Assembly: GCA_011389575.1 (NCBI GenBank)
Contig: JAABUB010000028.1
Location: forward strand, 1-37,491
Reading direction: 5' to 3'
Source: Desulfotignum sp.
GTDB lineage: Bacteria > Desulfobacterota > Desulfobacteria > Desulfobacterales > Desulfobacteraceae
DNA: 37,491 nt
How positions within the stretch are numbered: position 1 is the first letter of the stretch; each line of letters begins with the position of its first letter. This document shows positions 23,866-32,732 of this stretch, one piece after another. The notes below the pieces were generated by a model that had not been told where the DNA came from, searched no databases, and was given only the letters and a program-made list of their open reading frames with translations. The position numbers and the translations under genes were made by a program.

Positions 23866-24551
23866 GGGGTCACCTGTCTTGGTTCGGTCTGAAACGAAGT
23901 GATATAGGCCTGGTTGTCCTGTTCAAAAAACACCACTCCATCCAGGTAGCCTATATCCCCGGCTTTTTCGTGAGGCAGGTCCAGGGCAAATTCCTTGAGC
24001 GGGAAGATGTTCCAGTCGTGGGATACACAGACGGCAATTTCATTGTCGCCAAGATCTTCGATACGGTCCAGCATGAACCGGGTCAGGGCGGCTGTTGTGG
24101 TCTTTGGATCTTCCATGACAGCTTCATCGAGTTTGTTGTCGAACCAGTTGCGGATATAGGTGTGGGTGCCCTGTTCTTTAAGCAGGTTCAAAGCTTTTTC
24201 AATATCTTTGATATAAAACGGGGCCAGCATTTTCTGGGGCTGGTTGTGGAATATGTGTATGCCGTGCCGCCGGGTAAAGCCCTTGTCAATGAGATAGGCG
24301 GTTTCAATGCACCGGCCAAAGGGCGAAGAATACAGTCGGGGCAGGGGGGAGGACATCAGATTCTGCCCCATTTCCAGAGCATATTCCATGCCGGCCGGGG
24401 TTAGTCCCATGAAGGGTTCGGTTCCCGGCGCAGTTGAATAAAATCGTTCAGAATGGCGGATAATGGCGGCAATCTTTGTGATCCCCTGGTGTAAAAGCTG
24501 CTGTATGACAGTGATGGTCTGGTCAGATCTGACTGGGTATTCTCGGTTCAT
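23862..24551 (-). CDS. histidine phosphatase superfamily protein
   Basis: Phosphoglycerate-mutase-like protein of 229 aa. The catalytic motif is IRHSE with Arg32-His33 (Ser instead of the more common Gly), the second arginine is in SSPFGRCIETA, and the second His in VCVSHDWN (about residue 183). Broad-specificity phosphatase activity is likely, substrate unknown. First gene of a minus-strand operon with the MBL-fold gene, preceded by a good promoter. The only AGGAG lies unusually far (about 15 bases) from the ATG, so the start is not fully certain. Confidence 0.88.
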   Translation of the reverse strand: MNREYPVRSDQTITVIQQLLHQGITKIAAIIRHSERFYSTAPGTEPFMGLTPAGMEYALEMGQNLMSSPLPRLYSSPFGRCIETAYLIDKGFTRRHGIHIFHNQPQKMLAPFYIKDIEKALNLLKEQGTHTYIRNWFDNKLDEAVMEDPKTTTAALTRFMLDRIEDLGDNEIAVCVSHDWNIFPLKEFALDLPHEKAGDIGYLDGVVFFEQDNQAYITSFQTEPRQVTP

Positions 24552-24606
24552 GACTGGGTGTGAAATCTCCTGAATTTCTGGGAAAAAAGGTTATTTTTAT
24601 GGCAAT

Positions 24607-24636
24607 TTCATACGCTATGCCAGGGGGAAGTGTCAA
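24607..24636 (-). promoter_or_regulatory. sigma70-type promoter of the phosphatase/MBL operon
   Basis: On the minus strand TTGACA (24631-24636), an 18-base spacer and TATGAA (24607-24612), about 56 bases upstream of the start codon at 24551. Sits in the 115-base gap after ubiX. Confidence 0.55.
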
Positions 24637-24666
24637 CTGCAAGTTTTTTGTATTCATTCACTGGTT

Positions 24667-25236
24667 TTATTTTTTTGAATAGCCCCATCGTTTAAACAGG
24701 TTATGGGAAATGTCCATGTAATCCAGAATTTTTCCCACGGACTGGTTGATGATGTCATCAAGGGTTTGGGGGCGATGGTAAAACGCAGGCATCGGAGGCG
24801 CTATGTGGGCGCCCATCTCCGCTGCCCGGGTAAGCAGCCTCAGGTGGCCTGTATGCAATGGTGTTTCCCTGAACATCACGGCCAGTTTGCGCTTTTCTTT
24901 GAGCTGGACATCTGCAGCCCTGATCAGAAGGTTTTCAGTATAAGAATTGGCAATGCCTGAAAGTGTTTTCACCGTACACGGCGCAATCACCATTCCTGTT
25001 GTTTGAAAAGACCCGCTGGCAAGAGATGCGGCAATGTCGTCATTGGCATAAGTGACATCAGCCATGGAAAGCACAGCATCCACATGATAATCGGTTTCAA
25101 AGGTGATATTGCGCTTTGCCGCCTCTGAAATTACCACATGGGTTTCAATTTCAGCATGCTGCAGAATTTCAAGCAGCCTGATTCCGTAAATCACACCGCT
25201 TGCGCCTGTTATTCCTACTATTATGCGGTTTGTCAT
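24667..25236 (-). CDS. ubiX: UbiX-family flavin prenyltransferase
   Basis: Builds prenylated FMN, the cofactor of UbiD-type decarboxylases, from FMN and dimethylallyl phosphate. Protein of 189 aa from ATG 25236 (TATGGAG six bases upstream); a frame extension to 25326 is unlikely. Seen: N-terminal GITGASGVIYGIRLLEIL, the central IAPCTVKTLSGIANSY, FRETPLHTGHLRLL and IAPPMPAFYHRPQTLDDII, all diagnostic. A ubiD-like gene lies about 9 kb away in the same window and is the natural client. No pathway genes for aromatics or quinone are adjacent. Confidence 0.92.
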   Translation of the reverse strand: MTNRIIVGITGASGVIYGIRLLEILQHAEIETHVVISEAAKRNITFETDYHVDAVLSMADVTYANDDIAASLASGSFQTTGMVIAPCTVKTLSGIANSYTENLLIRAADVQLKEKRKLAVMFRETPLHTGHLRLLTRAAEMGAHIAPPMPAFYHRPQTLDDIINQSVGKILDYMDISHNLFKRWGYSKK

Positions 25237-25306
25237 TGTGTCTCCATATTGCTTTATGAAAAGCATCATTTTTTCAGTTTTCCGGCAAAATGTCCAATAA
25301 AAAAGG

Positions 25307-25855
25307 ATGGTATTATGGATTGACAAAAACCATGTCCATTCATATAAGTTTGTGGATATGCTGCTCTCAGAAAAGATAAGGGTCCTTATTCATGAAACAC
25401 GGGTGATGACACTGGCGGTTTCACACCGGGATGTACCCTGGTCATCTCCGGTATATTTTGTGTTTTATGATAACGGGTTTTATTTTTTTTCCAATGACGC
25501 TTCCGCACATATACAAAATGCTGAAGACAAAAAAACAGTGTCAGTATCGATTTTTCAGGATTCAGACATCATGGATATGATTTTTGGACTGCAGATGTCC
25601 GGGAAGGTTGAAAAAGTGTCAAAAACGGGTCTCTATCTCAAAGTTGTAAAAAAATATGTCAATAAATTTGATTTTTTGTATAAAATATTCGGTCCTGAAG
25701 TGATCCGGAACCGCAACTTTTTTTTTGAAAAGTTTACATCCTCTCTGTATTGTTTTTATCCTGATAAAATTCTGGTGTCTGACAATAGCCGAACAACAAC
25801 CGCCAGGAACAAGGAACTGGAACCGGATGTCTTCCGGAAAATATATTTGGGTTGA
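25307..25855 (+). CDS. pyridoxamine 5'-phosphate oxidase-like (split-barrel flavin) protein
   Basis: Protein of 182 aa (or 165 aa if it starts at the ATG at 25358, which matches the domain start better). The split barrel typical of FMN-binding PNPOx-like proteins is suggested by VMTLAVSHRDVPWSSPVYFVF, then GFYFFSNDASAHIQNAEDKKTVSVSIF. Not a biosynthetic PdxH; these small relatives bind flavin or act on unknown substrates. Divergent from ubiX, 70 bases apart, so a shared control region and a flavin-related link are possible. Confidence 0.72.
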   Translation: MVLWIDKNHVHSYKFVDMLLSEKIRVLIHETRVMTLAVSHRDVPWSSPVYFVFYDNGFYFFSNDASAHIQNAEDKKTVSVSIFQDSDIMDMIFGLQMSGKVEKVSKTGLYLKVVKKYVNKFDFLYKIFGPEVIRNRNFFFEKFTSSLYCFYPDKILVSDNSRTTTARNKELEPDVFRKIYLG

Positions 25856-25924
25856 ATTGATTTCACCGGCCATGCTATTAGGTGCTGTTAACGCAAGTTT
25901 ATGTAATGTGCAAAAGGGGGATGG

Positions 25925-26824
25925 ATGGTTAAGCAGATCAGCCTTATCGGCGTGCCCATGGATTTTGGCCAGGACCTGCGGGGGGTGGACATGGGTCCGG
26001 CCGCTGTCCGCTACACCGGGCTGATTTCCCGGCTCCGGAAGCTGGGCCACACCGTCAGGGACCGGGGGGATATCAGCATCCCCATCCGGGATGATGCTGT
26101 GCAGGAGCCGGTGCAGGAGAAAAAATACCTGGAAGAGATCACCCGGATATGTGAATCCATATATACGTTGGGACATCAGGTGGTCAAAGAAGGGGATTTT
26201 CCATTGTTTGTGGGGGGGGATCATTCCATTGCCGTGGGAACAGTGGCCGCGGTGACAAAGGAAGATGAGCCCATGGGCCTGATCTGGATCGATGCCCACG
26301 GGGATATCAACACCCCTGACACCTCGCCTTCAGGCAATATCCACGGCATGCCCCTGGCCATTCTCATGGGAGAGGGCCACAAAGCGCTTGTGAACGTGGG
26401 CCGGCCAGGCCCGAAAATTCAGCCGGAAAATGTGGTCATGATCGGACTGCGGGACCTGGACCCGGTGGAAAAAAAGCGGTTGAAACATTCCGGTATCACC
26501 ATTTTTACCATGCGGGACATTGATGAGCAGGGAATTTCCTCTGTGGCCAACAAAGCCATCATGAAATTTGCCCATCTCAAGCGCATTCATCTTACCGTGG
26601 ACATGGATGCCCTGGATCCGGTGGAAGCGCCCGGGGTAGGCACCCCGGTGCCCGGCGGCATCACCTACAGAGAAGCCCATCTGCTCATGGAAATCCTGGC
26701 AGATTCCCAAAAAGTGACATCCATGGACCTGGTGGAGATCAACCCTATTCTGGATGTGGCCAACAAAACTGCCGGACTGGCTGTGGAACTGACCCTGTCT
26801 GCCCTGGGAAAAAGTATTTTGTGA
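25925..26824 (+). CDS. rocF: arginase
   Basis: Hydrolyses L-arginine to ornithine and urea with a dinuclear manganese centre. The 299-aa protein, the usual length, has all metal motifs: GGDHSIAVGT (about residues 98-107), DAHGDINTP (about 122-130), and DMDALDP (about 226-232), plus SGNIHGMPLA, which favours arginase over agmatinase. ATG 25925 is preceded by AAAGGGGGATGG. Its stop overlaps the GTG start of the helicase-exonuclease gene by 4 bases; this coupling with a DNA repair gene is unexpected and perhaps fortuitous. No urease or ornithine genes nearby. Confidence 0.92.
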   Translation: MVKQISLIGVPMDFGQDLRGVDMGPAAVRYTGLISRLRKLGHTVRDRGDISIPIRDDAVQEPVQEKKYLEEITRICESIYTLGHQVVKEGDFPLFVGGDHSIAVGTVAAVTKEDEPMGLIWIDAHGDINTPDTSPSGNIHGMPLAILMGEGHKALVNVGRPGPKIQPENVVMIGLRDLDPVEKKRLKHSGITIFTMRDIDEQGISSVANKAIMKFAHLKRIHLTVDMDALDPVEAPGVGTPVPGGITYREAHLLMEILADSQKVTSMDLVEINPILDVANKTAGLAVELTLSALGKSIL

Positions 26825-29781
26825 GCCTTGCCGAGTATCTTTCTTCGTTAAAAGCCTATAAAGGATTTGCCGGGGACATTGTCTGCCACAGGACCCTGGA
26901 TCCGGTGCCTGCAAGGTTTGCAAAGAACCGGCCGGATTTCATCCATGACCTGACCCCGCTGATGGATGAGCTGGGTATCCCGCGGTTGTTTGTCCACCAG
27001 AAAGCGGCCATGGACAAAATCCTGGCCCGCACCCACACCGTGATCGCCACCCCCACCGCATCGGGCAAAAGCCTGATCTATAACCTGCCCGTGGTGGACC
27101 AGCTTTTGTCCGATCCCGCATCAAAGGCCTTATACCTGTTTCCCTTAAAGGCCCTGGCCCGGGACCAGCTGGACACGGTACAGGACCTGCTCACCCGGGC
27201 CAAAGCCCTGGATCCTGCATTGCCGGTTCTGCGGGCAGCAGTCTATGACGGGGATGTGTCTGCCCATTACAAGGCCAAGATCCGCAGGGACCCGCCCCAT
27301 GTTCTGCTCACCAACCCGGAAATGCTGCACCTGGCCATGCTGGCCCACCACCATCTGTGGGAGGATTATTTCAGGCACCTCACCCATGTGGTCATTGACG
27401 AGGTCCATACCTTCCGGGGGGTGATGGGCTCCAACATGGCCTGGGTGTTCCGGCGGCTTCTGCGCATCTGCCGGCTGTATGGATCCAGTCCTGTTTTTGT
27501 GTTCTGTTCCGCCACCATTGCCAACCCGGCTGACCTGTGCCACCGGCTCACCAGCCTGGATGTGGCAGTGGTGGACAAAGCAGGGGCCCCGGCCGGACAA
27601 AAGGATGTGGTGCTCATGCGGGGAATGGAAGGTGCGGCGAGGACAGCCATCGCCCTGATCCATGCAGCCGTGCACAGAAATCTGCGGGTCATTGTATATA
27701 CACAATCCCGGAAAATAACCGAACTCATCGCTATCTGGGCATCTGGGCGGGCAAAAAAATTCAAGGACAAAATCTGCGCGTACCGGGCCGGGTTCCTGCC
27801 TGAAGAACGGCGGGTCATTGAAAAACAGCTGGCCACGGGTGAGCTGCTGTGCGTGGTGTCCACCTCAGCTTTAGAACTGGGCATTGATATCGGAAACCTG
27901 GATCTGTGCATCCTGGTGGGGTATCCCGGCACCATCATGTCCACCTGGCAGCGGGCCGGCCGGGTAGGGCGGGACGGTAACCCTTCAGCTCTGGTGCTCA
28001 TTGCCCATGAAGATGCACTGGACCAGTATTTCATGAACCATCCGGACGTGTTTTTTGATCTGCCCCCGGAAACCGCCCTCATCAACCCGGACAACCCCAT
28101 GATCTGTAAAGCCCATCTGGAATGTGCGGCAGCAGAACTTCCCATCAGGCAGGGAGAAGTGTTTCTGGAAAATCCCATTGAAAATGCTTTGAAAGACCTG
28201 GAAAGATCCGGCCGGCTGTTGAAAAGTGTTGATAAAAACATCTGGTATGCTGCCAGAAAATCCCCCCACCGGGAGGTGAGTCTGCGGGGCACGGGCCGCA
28301 CCATTCCCATTTTTCTGGAAAACACCCGGCAGAGCCTGGGAGAAATCGATCTGCACCGGGCCTATTTTGAAACCCATGACGGGGCTGTGTACCTTCACCA
28401 GGGAAAATCCTATGTGGTGACCCGGTTTGACCATGTCAAAGGCAGTGTGGAAGCCATTCCCAAAGAGGTGAACTATTATACCCGGGCCAGATCCTCCAAA
28501 TCCACCCGGATAATTACCATGCTTGACACCAGAACCGTGGGAACCACCCGGGTGGGATACGGCCGGCTGCGCATCACCGAACAGGTCATCGGGTATGACC
28601 GCAGACTGGTTGCCACGGGCAGGTCCATCGGCATGGTTCCCCTGGACCTGCCCCGGCTGGAATTTGATACCCGGGGGCTGTGGATCCAGATTCCGGATCA
28701 TGTCAAAGACAGTGTCGAATCTGAGCTGCTGCATTTTATGGGCGGCATTCATGCTATGGAGCATGCCGCCATCGGCATCATGCCCCTTTTGGTCATGACC
28801 GACAGAAACGATCTGGGCGGCATTTCCATTCCCTTTCATGACCAGGTGCAGACCGCTGCCGTCTTTGTCTATGATGCCATTCCCGGGGGTCTGGGCCTGT
28901 GCAGGCAGGCTTTTGACAATGCAGACCAGTTTATCAGACAGATCCTGGAAGCTGTGGTGACCTGCCCCTGCGATACCGGGTGTCCGGCCTGTGTGCATTC
29001 CCCCAAATGCGGTTCAGGCAACCGGCCCATTGACAAGCATGCCTCTTTGCAGATTTTACAACAGATACTTGCCCCTTTGTCCGGCAGAACAGCCATTTCT
29101 ATGCCGGTTATCCCGGATACCAGTGAGGGCCAACACAAAGACGCACCAGTTTTTCCTGACGTCCATAAGGAAAAATCCCGGTCCAACCCCCCCATACTGG
29201 TGCTGGAAAATCACAATCCTTTCACACCGGTCTCCCTGGATAATGCACCTTTGCGGTACGGGGTTCTGGACATTGAAACCAGGCGGTCTGCCGCAGAAGT
29301 GGGGGGCTGGAACCGGGCGGAAAAAATGGGGGTCAGCTGCGCTGTGCTGTATGATTCACAATCAGGACAGTTCCATGATTTTTCCCAGGACCAGATGGAG
29401 GGGCTGTGCACCCATCTGGCCCAGCTGGATCTGGTGGTGGGTTTCAACCTGATCCGGTTTGACTACAAGGTGCTGGCCGGGTTGTGCGATTTTGATTTTT
29501 ACGGCCTGCCCACCCTGGACATGCTGGTAAAAATCCATGAAGTCCTTGGCTACAGGCTGTCTCTGGATCATTTGGCCCAGAATACCCTGGGCACCAAAAA
29601 AAGTGCTGACGGCCTGATGGCCCTGCAATGGTGGCAGCAGGGTCTGGTGGATAAAATCATCCGGTACTGCACCCAGGATGTGCGGGTGACAAGAGATCTG
29701 TATGTGTTTGGCAGAGATAACCGGTTTCTGGTTTTCAAAAACAAGGCCGGCCACCAGGTCCGGGTGCCGGTGGCCTGGTGA
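26821..29781 (+). CDS. MrfA/YprA-type DEAD/DEAH helicase fused to MrfB/YprB-type exonuclease
   Basis: DNA repair protein of 986 aa starting at GTG. Residues about 1-760 are a helicase of the MrfA/Hrq1 group: Walker A ATPTASGKS (about 76-84), DEVH (about 193-196), ALELGIDIG and QRAGRVGRDGNP, and a C-terminal DUF1998 region with the zinc-type cluster CPCDTGCPACVHSPKC (about 715-730). After a linker, residues about 810-986 form a DEDDy 3'-5' exonuclease: LDIETRRSA, VVGFNLIRFDYKVL and YCTQDVRVTRDL. In Bacillus subtilis MrfA and MrfB are separate proteins that together repair mitomycin C damage. The fusion implies direct handover from unwinding to digestion. 4-base overlap with arginase. Confidence 0.93.
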   Translation: MSLAEYLSSLKAYKGFAGDIVCHRTLDPVPARFAKNRPDFIHDLTPLMDELGIPRLFVHQKAAMDKILARTHTVIATPTASGKSLIYNLPVVDQLLSDPASKALYLFPLKALARDQLDTVQDLLTRAKALDPALPVLRAAVYDGDVSAHYKAKIRRDPPHVLLTNPEMLHLAMLAHHHLWEDYFRHLTHVVIDEVHTFRGVMGSNMAWVFRRLLRICRLYGSSPVFVFCSATIANPADLCHRLTSLDVAVVDKAGAPAGQKDVVLMRGMEGAARTAIALIHAAVHRNLRVIVYTQSRKITELIAIWASGRAKKFKDKICAYRAGFLPEERRVIEKQLATGELLCVVSTSALELGIDIGNLDLCILVGYPGTIMSTWQRAGRVGRDGNPSALVLIAHEDALDQYFMNHPDVFFDLPPETALINPDNPMICKAHLECAAAELPIRQGEVFLENPIENALKDLERSGRLLKSVDKNIWYAARKSPHREVSLRGTGRTIPIFLENTRQSLGEIDLHRAYFETHDGAVYLHQGKSYVVTRFDHVKGSVEAIPKEVNYYTRARSSKSTRIITMLDTRTVGTTRVGYGRLRITEQVIGYDRRLVATGRSIGMVPLDLPRLEFDTRGLWIQIPDHVKDSVESELLHFMGGIHAMEHAAIGIMPLLVMTDRNDLGGISIPFHDQVQTAAVFVYDAIPGGLGLCRQAFDNADQFIRQILEAVVTCPCDTGCPACVHSPKCGSGNRPIDKHASLQILQQILAPLSGRTAISMPVIPDTSEGQHKDAPVFPDVHKEKSRSNPPILVLENHNPFTPVSLDNAPLRYGVLDIETRRSAAEVGGWNRAEKMGVSCAVLYDSQSGQFHDFSQDQMEGLCTHLAQLDLVVGFNLIRFDYKVLAGLCDFDFYGLPTLDMLVKIHEVLGYRLSLDHLAQNTLGTKKSADGLMALQWWQQGLVDKIIRYCTQDVRVTRDLYVFGRDNRFLVFKNKAGHQVRVPVAW

Positions 29782-29862
29782 GCCGCTGATAAATCCAGGA
29801 GACGGGTCAGCCGGCGGCCGGTTCTTTCTATTGGATAGTAACCGCTGCCTGCAGATGTCTGC

Positions 29863-30660
29863 TTACAGGATACCTTTTTTAACCTGGTCTGCGATTTCGG
29901 CCAACACAAGGCCTGCCTTTTCCCGGATCAGTACCTGGCACAGGTCATCATACGGGGTGGCAGACAGGTTGATGATGGCCAGAAACGCGCCGCTGTCCCT
30001 GGCATATCCAGGCATCAGCGCTGCGGGCTGGACCAGCAGGGTGGATCCCACCACAAGAAACACATCACTTTGGGAAGACAGCCGGGCAGCCCGCCGGGTG
30101 GCCTGCCCGGGCATGGCCTGGCCGAATGAGATGGTATCAGGTTTGAAATATCCGCCGCATTCACAGCAGGGGGCGCTGCTGCCGGAAAGAACAAGCTTTT
30201 CCGCTGTTTCCCACGAAATGATTTCGCTGCAGGTCATGCACCTCACCCGCCGCGTGTTGCCGTGCAGTTCAATGATCTTGTCATCAGGTATGCCCGAGGC
30301 CTGGTGCAGGCCGTCAATGTTCTGGGTGATCACGGCGGTGAGGCATCCCATGTCATGAAGCTGTGCAATGCTTGTATGGCCGGTGTTGGGCAGGGCATGC
30401 TTCAATCCTTTTTCCATGTCCATGCGCTGTTCCCAGTACCGGATCCGGGCGGATTCACTGGACATGAACTCATCAAAATACACCGGGGTGAATTTGTCCC
30501 AGATACCGCCCTGGCTTCTGTAGTCAGGAACACCGCTTTCCGTGGAAATACCGGCACCTGTGAATACGATTACCTTTTCTGTCGCACAGATTTTTTTGGC
30601 AATAACCTGTGCTTTATCCTTGATTTCAGGGCTTAACTGTCCGGGGTTTTGTTTTGCCAT
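29863..30660 (-). CDS. SIR2-family NAD-dependent deacylase (sirtuin)
   Basis: Sirtuin of 265 aa that would remove acyl groups from protein lysines, using NAD+. Seen: GAGISTESGVPDYRS (about residues 36-50), TQNIDGLHQASG, catalytic LHGN, and the zinc site with Cys pairs CMTC and CCEC (about 140-170), followed by VVGSTLLVQPAA. A complete bacterial sirtuin in length and motifs. Its first 28 bases overlap the end of the murJ gene, so the two are co-expressed on the minus strand. Confidence 0.93.
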   Translation of the reverse strand: MAKQNPGQLSPEIKDKAQVIAKKICATEKVIVFTGAGISTESGVPDYRSQGGIWDKFTPVYFDEFMSSESARIRYWEQRMDMEKGLKHALPNTGHTSIAQLHDMGCLTAVITQNIDGLHQASGIPDDKIIELHGNTRRVRCMTCSEIISWETAEKLVLSGSSAPCCECGGYFKPDTISFGQAMPGQATRRAARLSSQSDVFLVVGSTLLVQPAALMPGYARDSGAFLAIINLSATPYDDLCQVLIREKAGLVLAEIADQVKKGIL

Positions 30661-32228
30661 GGCAATATCCTTTGTGCGATTTTTTTGTACAGTATCAAAA
30701 TTTCAGTGATGCCGAATACCCTGCCGGCAGCCGGCATCACAATGACGAACAAAAGGCCCGTGATGGTGCAGATGATCAGGGAAGAAACCATGTCTGCAGC
30801 CGGGATGACGGCTGTCAGGCCCTGGTGTGCCGCAAAAAGCAAGGCACCGGTAAACAGGCTGACCAGCACCAGCTTGAAGAAAAAATGGTAGACCTGTGTT
30901 TTGCCCTGGTTGCCGGTTTTTTTGTTCCAGGATTCAAACAGGGCCAAAGCGGAGAAAACAACGGTCAAAGAAAGGCCAAGCGCTACCCCTTGTGCATCAA
31001 AAGCCTTCATACACAGATAGATTATCGGCAGGCCTGCCAGCATGCATCCGGTGGAGACCAGGGCTGGAAACAAGGTGTTTTCAAGGGCGTAAAACCCTCT
31101 TGCCACAAAGGTCTGGGCGGAAAAGGCAAAAGCGCCGGCCATGAAAAAAGGCAGGATGCCCGCGGTTATCCGGGTGGCAGCCGCATCAAACGCACCCCGC
31201 TGGAATAAAATCAGTACAATTTCCTGGCGCAGGACAATAAAAAGAACGGAAAACGGGATCACCAGGAAGATGAATTTCAAGGTGTGGTTGATGATCTGGT
31301 TCAACCGGTCCAGATCTCCTGCAGCGGCAATCTGGGCCATGAAAGGATAGGATGCCATGCCGATGGCCTGGCCGAAAAATCCCACCAGAATAAACATGAT
31401 GCGAAGCGCATAGTTCATGGCGGCAATATGGCCGGGTTCCAGAAAGGAACCGAAAAATTTTATGAAAATTTCCGTGGAAAAGGTGACAGTGAGCCCCACC
31501 ATGAAGGGCAGGGTAATCAACACATAGCGTTTGAAATCCGGGTGGAAAAAATTAATGACAAACCTGTAGCGCAGGCCCTGTTTTTTCGCACCTGCCCATT
31601 GTAAGAAAAAATTGCCGGCAAAAGCCCCTCCCAGTACCCCCCAGGCAAACCCTTCCATGCCAAGATACGGGTACAAAAAGATGCCCCCGCAGATGATGCC
31701 CAGATTGTAAATCAGGGGTGCCAGAGCAGGAATGAAAAATTTTTCTTTTGCAAACTGTACTGCCATGAACAGCCCCCCGCTAAAAAAGAAAAATTGGGCC
31801 GGTAAAATGATGCGGGTCATGCGCACCGCCAGATGAAATGTGGCCGGATCCTGGATACCCGGTGCCAGGATACCTACCAAAAAAGGTGTCCAGACCATGG
31901 CAGCGCCTATGCAGACAGCCAGCACCAGGCCGAACCCGTTGAACACCAGGGAGAACACGGCAAACCCTTCTTTGTCTCTGCCCCGGGAAATATATCTGGC
32001 AAAAATGGGGATAAAGGTGATGGATAAAAATCCGCTGGCCACCACATGGTTGAGGATTTCAGGCAGGGCAAAAGCGATCTGGTACGCGTCCACCCCGGCT
32101 TGGGCACCGCCGGCCCAGGCAATGGCCATTTCGCGCACAAGGCCGATGATCCTGCTGGCAAACACCGACCCCATCATAATAAATGAGGCAATGCCGATTT
32201 TCTTGAATATGGAAGCGGATGCGGTCAT
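30633..32228 (-). CDS. murJ: MurJ/MviN lipid II flippase
   Basis: Inner-membrane MOP-superfamily transporter that flips lipid II for peptidoglycan synthesis. The 531-aa protein has about 14 membrane segments and typical elements: N-terminal GSVFASRIIGLVREMAIAW, ALPEILNHVVASGFLSITFIPIF, and AARGFYALE-like segment FVARGFYALENTLFP. Length matches the family. The end overlaps the sirtuin start by 28 bases in a different frame. As no other flippase is visible, it is expected to be essential, but the rest of the genome is not seen. Confidence 0.92.
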   Translation of the reverse strand: MTASASIFKKIGIASFIMMGSVFASRIIGLVREMAIAWAGGAQAGVDAYQIAFALPEILNHVVASGFLSITFIPIFARYISRGRDKEGFAVFSLVFNGFGLVLAVCIGAAMVWTPFLVGILAPGIQDPATFHLAVRMTRIILPAQFFFFSGGLFMAVQFAKEKFFIPALAPLIYNLGIICGGIFLYPYLGMEGFAWGVLGGAFAGNFFLQWAGAKKQGLRYRFVINFFHPDFKRYVLITLPFMVGLTVTFSTEIFIKFFGSFLEPGHIAAMNYALRIMFILVGFFGQAIGMASYPFMAQIAAAGDLDRLNQIINHTLKFIFLVIPFSVLFIVLRQEIVLILFQRGAFDAAATRITAGILPFFMAGAFAFSAQTFVARGFYALENTLFPALVSTGCMLAGLPIIYLCMKAFDAQGVALGLSLTVVFSALALFESWNKKTGNQGKTQVYHFFFKLVLVSLFTGALLFAAHQGLTAVIPAADMVSSLIICTITGLLFVIVMPAAGRVFGITEILILYKKIAQRILPWQNKTPDS

Positions 32229-32350
32229 GGTTATTCAGGGATGTACCACAACCGCGGGCCAAAGAAAAGAGCGGTTTGCAATCCAAACACTTGACGCGGA
32301 ACAGGGGGGTGAATATACTTGACATCAAAATAACCGGAACCAGAATCTTG

Positions 32351-32698
32351 ATGACCGAAAAAAAAGCAGATATGCCGGAAAGTCCTGGTTATCAAGACAT
32401 AAAGATGATAGGAAACATAATTATGTGGACCAGAATGGGAATATGGTGCCTGCTGGGGGGATTTTTTGTGTGGCTGTTCAGCGGGATTTCCAGTTTTATG
32501 GAGGCAGACAATTTCTGGACGGGCCTGACCCTTTCCCGGCTGCTGGGAGATTATGCCGAATCCGTTGTTACATTCATTCCCCTGGAAGTTGTGGAAAATA
32601 TAATGTATTTTCTGGTGTTTGAGCTGCCGCTGTATGGATTTATTCTCGGGGTGGGAACCTTGTTTCTTGTCATTGGCATGGTTTTGAAAGTCCGGTAG
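32351..32698 (+). CDS. small membrane protein with two TM segments
   Basis: Protein of 115 aa from ATG 32351; starts further upstream in frame (32219, or a GTG near 32310) overlap the murJ promoter area and are less likely. Two hydrophobic segments are clear (about residues 25-45, GIWCLLGGFFVWLFSG, and 85-110, FELPLYGFILGVGTLFLVIG), separated by a polar loop of about 40 residues. No family recognised. It lies 34 bases upstream of the BepA-like protease gene on the same strand. Confidence 0.6.
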   Translation: MTEKKADMPESPGYQDIKMIGNIIMWTRMGIWCLLGGFFVWLFSGISSFMEADNFWTGLTLSRLLGDYAESVVTFIPLEVVENIMYFLVFELPLYGFILGVGTLFLVIGMVLKVR

Positions 32699-32732
32699 TA
32701 AAAACCTGTCCCCGGGAAATAAAGGAAAAATA

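Noticed and set aside
27366..28325. 319-aa minus-strand frame inside the helicase gene
   Set aside because: Antisense to conserved helicase motifs; Ser/Arg-rich composition typical of shadow frames.
27985..28998. 337-aa minus-strand frame inside the helicase gene
   Set aside because: Antisense shadow with no domain; the sense frame is clearly coding.
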